64,000 nt of DNA from Cunninghamia lanceolata (Eukaryota; Streptophyta; Pinopsida; Cupressales; Cupressaceae), in the NCBI GenBank assembly GCA_027924645.1, contig BSBN01000047.1, forward strand, positions 3,782,001-3,846,000, written 5' to 3'. Shown here in pieces: positions 1 to 11,210 of the stretch. How positions within the stretch are numbered: the first letter of the stretch is position 1; each line of letters starts with the position of its first letter. The notes beneath the pieces were generated by a model. It was not told the origin of the DNA. It worked only from the letters and a program-made list of their open reading frames with translations, and ran no database searches. The translations under genes and the position numbers were made by a program.

Positions 1-890
1 TTAATTTTAATTTACTCTCTTTCATATTCTCTATCAATTAGAGTTATCACTGTATCCTTTACATTATTCCTAATTGCTTGGTAGATCAGTTCTCTATCAA
101 TCAGAGTTATCTCTTCACCCTTTTCATTATTCCTAATTTCTTGGTAGATCAGATCACATAAATAGGACTTACTAACTTCATCATAAGAAGTCCACTAGGT
201 TTCCGCTCTAAGTTTAATTCAACATTTGAATTAATTTTGTTAATTAAATCGCCCCCAATCAGGATTAATGGATAGTTAAATCTCAATTAGTACTCTTAGC
301 CCGATTTCAGAAGAGGTAGTGCATTTTCTCCTCTTTGTTTTCACTTTTATCTTTCTTTCTCTTTTTCTCTCATTTTTCTCAATTGGACGTTTTACTCAAT
401 TTATAGGTTGAAATTAAATGGCCACATATGAAATGCATATGATGGCTTAATTTATTTAAGAAGATATAATTACACACACATACACACACACATAGATATA
501 CATATTTATATATATGCTATGTATTATATCACTAAGTTTTCCTTTATAAGGATAATGAATTTATAAAATACATTCTAAAAATATATATACATTTATTTTA
601 CTTGAGCAAAGTATATTTTTCTTTTCATTTTCTTGGTGTTTTATTTGTAAAAATTGTTAAACCCCAAAACCCATTTTCCTATAAATAGAATTAATATATA
701 TATTTGTTATATTTTTCTTTTGTCAATATTGAAACCCTATTTTTTTAAATGGCTTCCCTTTACAAAATTATTAATAAATAATATATATATATATTAATAT
801 TTTATTGAGATACAAAATTAGTTTTTTTTATAAAACCTATGCATATTGTTTATTTCATATTTTCTTTTGAATGACAACGAAAACCCTAAC
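1..890. other. AT-rich non-coding DNA
   Basis: I see no gene here. The stretch is very AT-rich, with short (CA)n and (TA)n runs near 470-530 and 660-800 and no open frame with recognisable protein similarity. Two near-copies of a phrase around 'ttctctatcaat(t/c)agagttatc' occur near 29 and 91, showing a small local duplication of about 60 bp. Confidence 0.6.
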
Positions 891-1260
891 ATTTTTTTTG
901 TGTGGCTTGTGGCAAGGTCGAAGGAGGATAGGCGGCACTGTTAGGGCAGCGAGGGTTCTGAGTGGAGGCCACGCCTTGGAGGGTCACAGAGAAGGGGGGC
1001 AGTGGTAACCATAGGGAGCAGCGAGGGGAAATGGGTACATAGATGGGCGGAGGCTCTGAGGCCGCTGGGAGACTGTTGGCGCGGGGTGTTCGGTGGCAGT
1101 TTACACAGAGGCCGCGGGGTTTACGTTGAGCAGAGAGTATGGGGAGGGGGGGCGGAGCCCCCACCCACACTCCACACAGCGTGGGATGTGGGGGGGGCGG
1201 AATAAAATGGTGGGGGGATTCGAACCGCCCCCACCACCACACTTTAAATTTTTTTTAATC
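891..1260 (-). repeat. GC-rich SINE-like retroposon candidate
   Basis: This patch is sharply GC-rich inside AT-rich DNA. On the minus strand it contains a perfect RNA polymerase III B-box word (GGTTCGAATCC, + strand 1217-1227) followed by a C run. It ends about 330 bp later in an A run (the T run at 891-899 on the + strand). A B box near one end and poly-A at the other is the layout of a tRNA-derived SINE or similar retroposon. I do not see a clear A box, and no target duplication is obvious, so this is only a candidate. The overlapping open frames are proline/glycine-rich and look like composition artefacts. Confidence 0.33.
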
Positions 1261-2048
1261 CGCTGTTTATTTATTCAGGCCTGCAACTGCCTTTCAATTT
1301 TTTCAATGCAATATTTTTATTGATATATAACTATATATATATACATTCAGTAGTATCACAATTTCATTACAAATCACAATTTAGTTAAAACTAATATATA
1401 TTTCTGTCAATTAATTTATAAGGTAGAATAAAAGAATTCAATGTATATTTGATTTTCATATAATATATATTTTCAATTGTACCTCTAAGTTACAATTTTA
1501 ATTTCTCTTTTCTCCCATTTCACATGGATAAATAAACCTATATTCTTTTGTTTAACTCAAATCTACTTCAAAACAATAACTTATTTTAAAATAATTTCAT
1601 TGGAATGTTATAAACTTTTGTATTTTTAAGGGATGAACATTGCAAATACATAAACACTTCCAAATTCATATTAACAACGAATTTCTTTTTTTTTGTAGAA
1701 CTAAATTGCAAATTTTCTTGTTTAACTAAAAATTGAACACACAACTTTATAATTTGGCAATTTTAAAATTTACAACAGTAGAATTGGCTTATAAAATAAT
1801 TTTCTTCAATCCTCTTAACTTAAATGGTAAAATTCAAATCAACAAATTATAACTTTTTTTTTTAATTTACCACTACAACTAAATCACAACTTTGCTAATA
1901 GAAGTATTAAGAAATATACAAAATCCATATCCTTTTAAAACAAATTTCCTTCCTTCATCATCTCATAAATGGTAAAATTTAATTTATCAACTAAAACTAT
2001 CAATACAATGAAGAAGGTTTTCTCACAACTTAGAAAACAAAATTTTAC

Positions 2049-2052
<4 letters not shown>
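1261..2052. other. AT-rich non-coding DNA
   Basis: No gene, repeat unit or regulatory site that I can support is visible here. The sequence is homopolymer-rich (runs of A and T) with short TA runs near 1,321-1,345. Confidence 0.6.

Positions 2053-2121
<69 letters not shown>
2053..2121. repeat. (AG)n microsatellite
   Basis: A perfect AG dinucleotide tract of about 34 units. It creates long spurious open frames (Arg-Glu repeats on one strand, Leu-Ser on the other) that are not genes. Confidence 0.97.
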
Positions 2122-2122
<1 letters not shown>

Positions 2123-3053
2123 TCTCCTCTTTGAAAATCAACAAGGATGAAGTTTTTAATAAGACCAAGGTCTCCTCAAGAGCCTTAAGAGTAAAGGAAA
2201 ATAAAATATTTTCCCAAAACAAGAAAACTTTTTCAACTTCACATTATGCTCCAAGAAACCTGCATATCACACAAGGGAAGAAAATACCACACATCTTGCT
2301 CTCCTCCCTACTATAGACCCACAAGAGGGTCACCCCCGAGCTAGGGAGGTCATCCACACACCTAGGGAAACTCAAATCCACTTCACAAAAAGACAACAAA
2401 CATCTCAAAGCACAATATTACACCCGTGGGTATTTACAACACACAACTCAACCAAGGTGAGTTTAAAAGGGGTAGGAGAGTGGACACACTCAACTCTAGA
2501 GTGTCACTCCTTCAAAATATCTCAACACAATTTTTCTCATGGCCTCAAGCCAACATGATAACACAATTTCCAAATGAGTTCATATTTTGGCTCTCAAGCC
2601 ATATAACAAATTATTCAAAATCACATAAAATGCCCTCAAGGCTTTCAACATCCCAAAACAAGGTAATGAACTCGAGGAGGATCACTCCTACCCTACCCCA
2701 CACTTGATGAGAATTTTCTCTCAAGTGGGAGAGGCTCTTTCAACACCCTAATAAATATTCCCCACAATAACAAATTACAACACAAGAAAAATACATATCA
2801 CACATTCATCATGCAAGCAAATTGAATTACAAGGGGAAGGCCTTAGCCTTGAAAACCAACCTTTAAAGCCCTAATATGGAAGAAGTTGATGTAGAGATCC
2901 TCTAAAATACCCTCCAACATAAGCCACCAAACTCCCTCTATCTTGTCTCCCAAAAATAATTTCCAACAATAAAAATTCTCAAAAATTCAACAACCCTTCA
3001 CCCTATCCCAAGTGGGATTAAAATAAGCCCAATCCATGAGCTTAGAGGAATGG
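2122..3053. other. Unassigned non-coding stretch
   Basis: No protein similarity is recognised. The + strand repeats short phrases of the 'cctcaagcc' and 'cacactca' kind and the base composition is C-rich compared with the flanks, as in the LTR of an old element. I could not find LTR termini, PBS or a partner copy in the window. Confidence 0.4.
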
Positions 3054-3075
3054 GGAGGTGACACTTGTCACCTCC
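3054..3075. repeat. Perfect 10-bp inverted repeat (hairpin)
   Basis: GGAGGTGACA and its exact reverse complement TGTCACCTCC are separated by only 2 bases. Two related words, TTGACACATGTCA near 3,119 and GTGACACATGTC near 3,220, follow in the next 170 bp, so the TGACAC/GTGTCA half-site recurs three times. Confidence 0.85.
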
Positions 3076-3265
3076 TCACTCTTCCTCCAAACCACTAGCA
3101 TGTCCCAAGGGATGGGTGTTGACACATGTCACTCACCCATCCCCAAAGTCTCCCTCACCCCTTACCACATGCCCTCTCTCCAACACATGGGAGAGAAAAG
3201 GGGAGTTAAAGAGGGAAAGGGTGACACATGTCTCCCCTTCCTTTCTTCTCATGAAGGACCACACA

Positions 3266-3357
3266 ACTCCAAGGTTACTCTCACCAATTGTGAGAGAGAC
3301 TTGAAGTGAAGTCCTTTACAATTGGTGGGTCTTGGAGTAATCTCTAACCTTGGGAAG
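3266..3357. repeat. Long imperfect inverted repeat
   Basis: The left arm runs through 'ctccaaggttactctcaccaa' and 'ttgt'. The right arm runs through 'acaattggtggg' to 'taaccttggga' and is largely its reverse complement. Nested within the left arm is a second stem, CTCTCAC ... GTGAGAG, around CAATT. A further stem, CTTAACTT/AAGTTAAG, follows near 3,423-3,445. Confidence 0.65.
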
Positions 3358-3445
3358 AGAAAAGGGATGGGTTTGAGTGTTGGTACCACTCATCCTACCC
3401 TCCCATGCCTCCAAATTCGTCACTTAACTTTAGTGTGAAGTTAAG

Positions 3446-3722
3446 GTGACCATACGGAGGTTTATCAAGGGTTACCCAAGTCAAAAGGGACCCTAGACCC
3501 ATGGGGTATAACTCAAGGTCAAATTTAACCTAGTTAGAATACCCAGGGTCAAGTTAAAACATAAGAAAAGGGTCTCCAAAAATTTAAAATTTAAAAATAT
3601 AATTCAAAGACAATTTCTTACAACACATCATAATTCAAATTAAAAGAGGGTAGACCTATCCCATTTAACCTCATGCAAATTAACATTACAACATTACATC
3701 ATACACAAAGTTGATCTTGGTT
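3446..3722. other. Unassigned non-coding stretch
   Basis: No gene or repeat that I can support. AT-rich sequence between two hairpin-forming segments. Confidence 0.5.
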
Positions 3723-3751
3723 CCTCGTGGAACCAGATCGGCTTCACGAGG
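3723..3751. repeat. Hairpin CCTCGTG/CACGAGG
   Basis: A perfect 7-bp GC-rich stem (CCTCGTG at 3,723-3,729, CACGAGG at 3,745-3,751) with a 15-base loop, in otherwise AT-rich DNA. No T run follows on either side, so I do not call it a terminator. Confidence 0.75.
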
Positions 3752-3940
3752 GATTACAACATCAAGTGTGGGATGATCTCCAATATTTGTGGTTTGTTGG
3801 AAATACCTGTGCACTTAATTGCAAAGTTAATTCCACGTATAAATATCATAGCCGAAGCAATTTAAAACATGCATTCTCATAAAATACCACAAGTTCTCCT
3901 AAGCATAAAGGAAATCACATTACAATTTTCTAACTAAAAT

Positions 3941-4138
3941 CACCCAATTAGTTTTCCTTTAATATATATCATCTATCTAACATCGCCCACTTAGTTTTCC
4001 TGTAATGTAAACATCTATCTAACATCACCCAATTAGTTTTCCTATAATATAAACATCTATCTAACATCACCCAATTTGTTTTCTCTTAATACAAGCATCT
4101 ATCTAACATCACCCAATTAGTTTTGCTTTAACATAATA
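3941..4138. repeat. 42-bp minisatellite, about 4.7 copies
   Basis: The words 'cacccaattagttttcc' and 'catctatctaacatcaccc' alternate with a regular step. Copies of the first word start at 3,941, 3,984, 4,026, 4,068 and 4,110, giving 42-43 bp per unit. Copies differ by a few substitutions. Both edges fade into unique AT-rich sequence. Confidence 0.93.
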
Positions 4139-6285
4139 TAGTCTAATAGGTCAGGAATCTAGGATCAACAGTCCCACAGATATAAAAGTATCAGCAACAG
4201 TAAGGTAAATAGTCACATGTATGGAAATGAAAAAGGTAGGCCTCACAAAAGAACATATGAAATAATGGTTTTATAGAATACTGTTTCACCCCCCCTCTTA
4301 GTATTCCTTGTGTTCAACATATTCCATTCGTGAAATGCCCATTTCGGGGCCTAATCAAGAAATACTATTAAAAGACTTAATTGCTGAGTTTTCAAGGGGC
4401 AAAATAGCCTGGACCAGGGCACCCAATGCCTGGTCCAACCTCTTTGCCCTGAATGAGATTTGAATTTTGAGTGTCAGCCTTGCTACATTAGGTGGTACAC
4501 CTTGTGTCAGCCTAATGTGAACTCTTTCAGATGTAATTGAGATTCATATATATGTAGATCTCTCCCTCTTATTTGGGAGGATGATGAAGTGATTATTTGA
4601 ATGCTTGATATATGCTCTATACATGAAATCTAAAGCTCTCTATCTGTAGAACATTATTTTTTTTATCGTACTAACCCTTATAGGTATCTAAAGAAGCTTC
4701 CTTCTCCCTCCAAGATCTCCTAATTTGTGACTAGTGTTGTGACATCAAGTCCAATTAGGGTTTTATGGTGAGTTTGTTCCATTTATGTTTGATCATTGCT
4801 ATTTTATTAGTTATTTGCCTCTGCCTACCTAGGGCACACTCTCTATCACACTTATCTCTGTTGTTGTGGAAGTGAGAACACTTATATAGAGATTTGACTA
4901 AGGCAAGCCACTATACAATACCTAAAATATTTTCCTCCTTGTGTGTGTAGATCTGGAGTGAAGGATTTTGAATATTGACAGATGAAGGACATACATAAGT
5001 TACATAGACTGAGATCTATGCAAAGAATTGACTCTGCCCTGAAACGCTAGGACTAGGGTGCCAACACCTATGTCCTACCCTGACAACTTTTGCTTTTGGT
5101 GACAAGTTCCTCTCTGTTTTCTCTATTCTTCTCTATTCCTATTTTCTGATTCTTGTTAATGCAATCTACTTTTTTACTCATTTTTATCATTAGATCTCCT
5201 TATTTTCATGGTTTAGTCAACTCTCTTGCATCAATATTTAATCATAGAAATAATAGAACCCCAAGAATCCACCAACACCTATAACTTGGCTCTTCTCTAG
5301 GGATAGTAGCCAAGTCTAGTGGCTTGTGAGCATTCTAATGTTATGTGAGAAGAGATTGACCTTGTTAATTAGGATCATATTTTCTCACACTTAACACCTA
5401 GCTACTTGATAAAGTTATCCCAACCATGTTCTCCTCCCTTGTTGTTCAAATTAGAGTGCTAGTTACATGAGATGGGATTAGACATGTAATTGGAGTGCTA
5501 GTTACATAAGATGGGGTTAGACTTGTACAATTTATTGTAGCATAATAGTGAGGGACATGAATGTTCATCATATCCCTAAACAATGCATGATTTTTAGGTA
5601 AAGAATTTAGTGGATTACTTAAATGCCTTTGTCTATCTAAATCTCTCCTTGCCAACTCAAGATCTTTTTCCCTTCTTTCTTGCTCCCTTTGTATCCTCTC
5701 TTGCTCTTTTTTTTGTTCCTTTTCCTATCTTTGTAATACTTTTTGTTGTTCTCTTGCTTTTCATTGAAGGTCTCTATCTAACTTTGCTTGCTCCTTAAAT
5801 TCTCTTGCAATAACTCATGTTGCCTTTCTGTCCTCAAATTTTTGTCTCTTTTTGAATTTCATCTCTTCAATTTATTTCTTCCTTTGCTCTTGCTGCATCA
5901 AAAGATTCATGTAATTATCTTCTATTAAGAGTTGAGATTATCATCTCAATCAAACTCCATTATCCTTTGCATTCCTCAGTCTTTCCTTGATAATGTGAAC
6001 ATGTAGTTTAAGTAATTTGTTGATGTTTGAGTTAATTTGTGAATCCAATGACTGGTTCAATTCTACATGAATGCTATGTTAACCTTTGTTGGAAAATGGC
6101 TGACTATCCTGAGTTTCTCCAAGTCTATACCATTATCTCCACCATCCCAACCTCCATAATCAACATAGTAATGTATCATTTTAGGTACACTTAATGTGGG
6201 TGATGAAGATGGGAAGGAAAGTGTGCCTTGTTCTTCTTGGGAATGTAATGTAATTTCCCAAATTCATGGCTCCCTCCAATAACCA
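4139..6285. other. No gene seen; one hairpin, one short duplication
   Basis: No protein similarity was recognised in either strand. A perfect 9-bp stem with a 10-base loop lies at 4,410-4,437 (TGGACCAGG ... CCTGGTCCA). A similar but decayed phrase (aggactagggtgcc ... tgtcctaccctg) recurs near 5,049-5,083. A short duplication of about 43 bp (gtgctagttacat...) spans about 5,454-5,530. Positions 5,640-5,900 are a CT-rich low-complexity tract. Confidence 0.5.
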
Positions 6286-7851
6286 TTATGGTTGGATTGG
6301 ATGAAATGGAAGACTAATTCCATTTTTCCTTTTTTCATGATGAGTTTCTTCCATTTCAACATAGACTTGATCCCCTAAAGAAGTACTTTTAGGTGAATCA
6401 TTGCATTCCTCTATCATTAGTTCAGTTGTTGTAGGATGTAATTCTCCTACTACAAGGCCTAACAATAAGTTGTTTGCCACTTCTAGTTGTGAAACATGAA
6501 CTCCTGAAAGACTTAGAATGTTCTGGACTATAGAAGCATCATTATGTATGTTGAACTGAAATGTGTCACTAGAACACATGTCTTCCATAAGTGCATCAAG
6601 ATTAAGTGGCCATATATCTATCCTCTTGAATCTTTTTGTGATGTTTTCAATAGTCAATACTTTTTTAAATGACTTGCTACCAAGTTCTATCAATTCCACC
6701 CTCTTAATTTAAATGTTTGGAAACTTGGTTAGCCACACTGTTCTTTTAGATTTGAAATATGATTTGAATGCAGAAAAAACATTGACATCGAGTGGTTGTA
6801 GTTTGTGTGAAGTGTGAGTTGGCAGTGTTAACAAGTCAACCCCTAATAACCTTACCTCTTAGATTTTCGTTATAGCAACATGGCTTCCATGGCCATCAAA
6901 AATCAATAAGTGTCTATTTGTTGGAGAGAAACCACCTGGAATTGATCTTGCAAAGTGATGCAACTATTTCAGAAATAATTATTTAATCATCCATGTGTGG
7001 GGTTGGGAAGACATGCAAGCACCTGGTTCACAACCAATAATATAATTTTTAAGTTGTTTTTTACCTTTGAACAAATAAAACCCTGGTATGCTCTATCTAG
7101 CAACATTCACACAACATAAAATGATAATCCATTCCCTACTCTTTGATATGATGTACAATGCACTTCTGCTATTGCTTGAATGTCAGTTTCATCACAATTC
7201 CATATTCTTTGAGGTCTTATGGATTGACATCATAAGATTTGGATAGTGTTGTGTAGAATACAAACACAACTGTAGGCTTCAGGCTTAGTGCTTTGTCTCT
7301 GCAAGGGCTTCTGTTGACCTCAATGTGAGTTTATGATGATGACTTTTAAAACCAGTCCACCATGACTTACCAAGAAACCTATCTTTAATTGGGTTGGGTT
7401 GTGTTTGACATATTTGTGCAACTTCTTCCTTGAGATTGATAATCTCAAGCCCATGGCCCACTTCAACCATCTCTTTACACCATTTGACAATTAAAGCCTC
7501 TTCATCTACATTCAAGACTATAGGAGGACCTTTCTTTGAAGTTAAAGTTATACCACCTAACCAATTGCTGAGTGTGGTGGTAGGGGTTCCTCATTTCTTT
7601 GCTGCACTCCTTGTTGAGATCCCATTATCCTCCACATTTTTAAGAGCCAAATCCATGTCCTCTTTGGTCCACTCCCATTGCACTGAAATGTTCTTGGTTC
7701 TAGCAGCTACATTGACCTAAACAATTGTCTCAATTGGTTATAGAGTTCTCTCATTAGAAACTTGAATTTCTTCATCTGGTGGGAATTGTACTCCTCTTTT
7801 ATGTGGAGATAGGGTTGTTTTCAATCTCTTTGTGCCATACCAAGTCTGCAT
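6286..7851 (-). pseudogene. Decayed pogo/Tc5-type (CENP-B-like) DDE transposase
   Basis: This is the relic of a cut-and-paste transposase, or a jerky/CENP-B-like gene derived from one. Reading down the minus strand from an ATG at 7,851, I see four parts in the order expected for this family. An N-terminal psq-type helix-turn-helix (WTKEDMDLALKNVEDNG...) lies near 7,680-7,600. A Tc5-type DNA-binding domain (DEEALIVKWCKEM ... GKSWWTGFKSHH) spans 7,515-7,285. The first catalytic block (IWNCDET) is near 7,200. The second catalytic block DGHGSHV, followed by LLTLPTHTSHKLQPLDV, lies at about 6,905-6,800. The C-terminal frame is open to a stop at 6,286. Several in-frame stops and at least one frameshift (between 7,285 and 7,200, and again before 6,930) make it non-functional. 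Total length of about 520 codons fits the family. Terminal inverted repeats were not found, so element borders are unknown. Confidence 0.82.
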
Positions 7852-8790
7852 TTGAGCTTTGTCCTTTATCTATAGAGATATAGAAGACACACATTTACTA
7901 TTAAATTTAAAACACCCTTGAACACCATTCTAGAAACCACACATTGGAACAAACACCATTAAACACCAGTTTTGAATTTAGAATCTTTAGAATCTTTTCA
8001 ATAGAAAGTTAATGAAACAAAAAGACTTAAGAATTAAACTAGACATTCTACCAACCATTATTGTGACTTTGAAAATAATCACATGCTGATTAAGAGAGAG
8101 GGTTGCAAGGTGGTGTAGCCTAACTTTCAGGTTCCACATGAGCTTGTACGTGACAGGTAGACAAATTTTGTTTACTCAACCACATGTGCAGTGAGGTTGA
8201 TAGTTTAAAATTTTTTATGGAAGTGAACAAAAAATAGTAACATTCAGTTTAAATGGTTTTAATATAATGAGAAACAATTTTTTTTTACACTATCTTTCAC
8301 AAACAATAAAACTTTTGTTATACCATTTTTATTACCATTGAAATAGTAGATTGTAACTTGAGTTTGATAATTCACAGTGATGGTTGAATAGAATATTAAT
8401 TTTTGAATTAATGTTGACAATTTTAGTTTGATAGTTTGATGTCTAAAAAAAACATGATAAGGTAATCTAAACTTATAGTAGTTATAGTTTGACAACTTTT
8501 ATTCAAAGATTGATATTTGTAAACTTGTGAACCTTAAAAAACCTCCTATTACTTTGTATTCAAAGTTTTTCATTTTGAATGTCAATATATTGAAGAATAT
8601 AAAGAAATGATAATTATTTAATTACCAGAAAAGAAAATTAGACAATTTTCTAGTAGGCATGAGAGAGTCTTCTAGTTCATGATTTTTCTAGTACATGAGT
8701 TTTCTAGCAAGGTTATTTTACCTTTTTCTTATATAATTGTAAACTTACCTAATAAATAAACTAAAATATTATAAGTCATTGTTATGAAGT
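7852..8790. other. AT-rich non-coding DNA
   Basis: No gene or repeat that I can support. This is upstream of the decayed transposase (which reads away from here) and holds no recognisable promoter. Confidence 0.5.
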
Positions 8791-8945
8791 GTGGAAAACT
8801 AATAGTTACTAAAAATAGATAACATGATAAACGAAAAAATAATTGAAGATAAGCATTTACAGTATTGTGGAAAACTGATAGTTACTAAAAATAGATAACA
8901 TGGTAAGGAAATAACTAAAAATGACATATAAGCACTTACAGTATA
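8791..8945. repeat. 76-bp tandem duplication
   Basis: The phrase 'gtggaaaact(a/g)atagttacta' starts at 8,791 and again at 8,867. Each copy ends in 'aagca(t/c)ttacagtat'. The two copies differ by a small indel and a few substitutions. Confidence 0.9.
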
Positions 8946-8977
8946 ACAGATAAATAGATGGATTTGATGGATGTTAA

Positions 8978-9265
8978 AAAATTTGAATTTGGTAATAAGT
9001 TTAAGAGGTGATTGATTTGGTTGAATGTTTTTTTGGTCTAAAGTCTTAAATTTCTATCCTCTTGTTTTGATGGCTTTATTGGTGAGCCTTACACCTTCAA
9101 GTGTGTTTCTTGCAGGTATTCAAAATTTAAATTTGGTAATAAGTTTAAGAGTTGATTGATTTGGTTGAATGCTTGTTTGGTTTGAAGTTTTAAATTTGTA
9201 TCCTCTTGTTTTGATGACTTGATTGGTGAGCCTTACACCTTCGAGTGTGTTGTTGCAGGTATTCA
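8978..9265. repeat. 144-bp tandem duplication
   Basis: Two head-to-tail copies meet at about 9,121. Matching landmarks are 'ggtaataagtttaaga' (8,991 and 9,135), 'tcctcttgttttgatg' and 'gtgagccttacacctt'. Both copies end in 'ttgcaggtattca'. They differ by scattered substitutions, so the duplication is not recent. Confidence 0.93.
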
Positions 9266-9330
9266 TGGAGGGAGTGACCAGTAGTTGGGTAAATATCAAT
9301 TGAATAAATTCAGTTGATGAAGAGATACAT

Positions 9331-9502
9331 GACATATATGTTTGTTCGATGGGACACTTGGCCATGCATTTTTTTACAAAGGAGTTTATATTTGAAAAAC
9401 AATATTTTATTATGGGACATATTTGTTTGTTTGATGGGACACTTGGGCATGCATTTTGTTTGCAAAGGAATTTCTATTTGAAAAATTATACTTTATTATG
9501 GG
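9331..9502. repeat. 85-bp tandem duplication
   Basis: 'gacatat(a/t)tgtttgtt(c/t)gatg' starts at 9,331 and 9,416. Each copy includes 'gggacacttgg(c/g)catgcat' and ends in 'ttattatggg'. This is the third duplication with a different period within 700 bp. Confidence 0.9.
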
Positions 9503-11145
9503 TGGTTGATGCATATGTAGCTTAGACAATTAAAGTGTATCTTTTTAATATATAGGCTTAATATTAGATAATAGGTTCTAGATCTTTTCAAAACGGTATG
9601 TGTACAATGTGTATTAGTTGCTTTTATTGGAAGGTAGATTTGTATAACTTATCTCTCTGCCAACTATTTTGAGTAAATAAAAATTGATTAATAAACAAAT
9701 AATCTCTAAACAATTATTGGACCTTAACTTATTCTTTTTTGGTGCAATAAAGTATAGTTTTTAAGAATATTTTAAATTTTTTTAGGTAGATACTACTTTA
9801 CAACTGGCCCCACTTTGGACAACTCCTATACCTAGTATATGACCTCGCTCCATTATGGGGCCCTCTCCCCTAATACATTTCTTCACTCTTCGCATTGCTT
9901 GATTGGAACCAAAAACATGGAAAAATCCATGCTTTTCCATTTCTTGAAATAATTTTTTATTAGTTACTTTTCTGTATTAGATGTCATAAATGCCATAGAT
10001 TTGGTTAAATGATTCATAAAGTCTAGAATTTTTTAGTACAAGTCTGTTACTTGGTAAAACAACAAGGTGCAAATAAAGGCAATCAACATGCAATCCAGCG
10101 GATTCCATTGCATTCCAAAATCAAGGACTTGATATTGCATGGGATTAAACATGGCCTTTAAGTGTTGAACATATTACAAAGGTAACACAAACATGTGAGT
10201 AGGCATAGAGAGGGAAGGAAAAAATGTGTTATTCCCTAAAACTATTAGTTTAACAATATGGATTTATCATTAAAATTATCAACTGGAGTCAAAATCTAAC
10301 ATAAAATATCTTGTGAATACATTCAACAAGATTATATATTTGGAATAATTATGTCATAGCCCATTTATGGACAACTGTAATTATGTTATTTTAACTAGTT
10401 ATTAGTTAGATACTTTGATAGGCATTTTAATTATGCTTATTGAGCTATGATTAAATGATAATTATGATGAGGTAATATGTCTTTACCCATGTTAAATAGA
10501 AATAGTTATGATCTCTAAATGTGGAAAAAGGTTTATCTTCATGTTTATTGTTTATTAAAGTATTCTTATTATGTGGAAACTATTTTGAGTAATGGACTAA
10601 CTACCTTATTGACTTTAATGAGTTGGATGCAGGAGACTAGTACCCCTTCTAGACAAGGAAGGAGAGCATCATTGGAGAGAGGGAAATATATTGGGGTGAA
10701 TGGGCAAGATGTTGTGACTCCAGGAACTCACACACAAACATAGTATTGTGTTGAAATTCACATATATTTGGATACTTTTATGATTTGTATTTTGACGTAC
10801 TTCTTGTGGTAGCATTGACTTGGTATGTTGTTGTGATCGTCCTTGCTTATTTATGTTGGCATGAAGTGATTCAATGTTGACTCCTGTCATGTTTTCCTCC
10901 TTGTCGATGTTGTTGATCTTATTTCTTCATCGTGTTGAGTTGAGTTTCGATTGTTAGCGTTTGTTGTTATTATCCATTTTACATTGCTTTGGTAGACTTT
11001 GTAAGGAAGCTGATTAATCATCTTCACAAATAAAATATTATTTATTTGGGAAAAATTATTTATCTAGCTATATATATAAATGTAAATATAAATATATGTA
11101 CAGGTGTGTATTATATATGATTTTAAATAATATATAAATACACAC

Positions 11146-11150
<5 letters not shown>
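9503..11150. other. AT-rich non-coding DNA
   Basis: No supported gene. A short frame at 10,519-10,743 encodes a polar peptide with no family features, and I do not call it. The segment may belong to the flank or the LTR of element G1, which begins somewhere left of G0. Confidence 0.45.

Positions 11151-11208
<58 letters not shown>
11151..11208. repeat. (TA)n microsatellite
   Basis: A perfect TA tract of about 29 units, preceded by a short CA run. Confidence 0.97.

Positions 11209-11210
<2 letters not shown>

Noticed and set aside
1140..1200. G-rich runs that could form a G-quadruplex
   Set aside because: G runs are irregular and the complementary C runs nearby favour a duplex or hairpin; no functional context.
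886..1323. Three overlapping open frames in the GC-rich island
   Set aside because: Low-complexity Pro/Gly-rich translations on both strands; better explained by base composition.
1935..2316. Overlapping open frames with Arg-Glu and Leu-Ser repeats
   Set aside because: They are produced by the (AG)n microsatellite and have no other protein features.
3941..4138. Regularly spaced repeat that might suggest a CRISPR array
   Set aside because: Units are contiguous and wholly repeated, without unique spacers, and the genome is a plant's.
4281..4300. C run that could be a polypurine tract of a minus-strand element
   Set aside because: No LTR partner, PBS or coding remnant was found around it.
10519..10743. 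74-codon frame in AT-rich DNA
   Set aside because: No recognisable motif, biased composition and no sign of promoter or splice structure.
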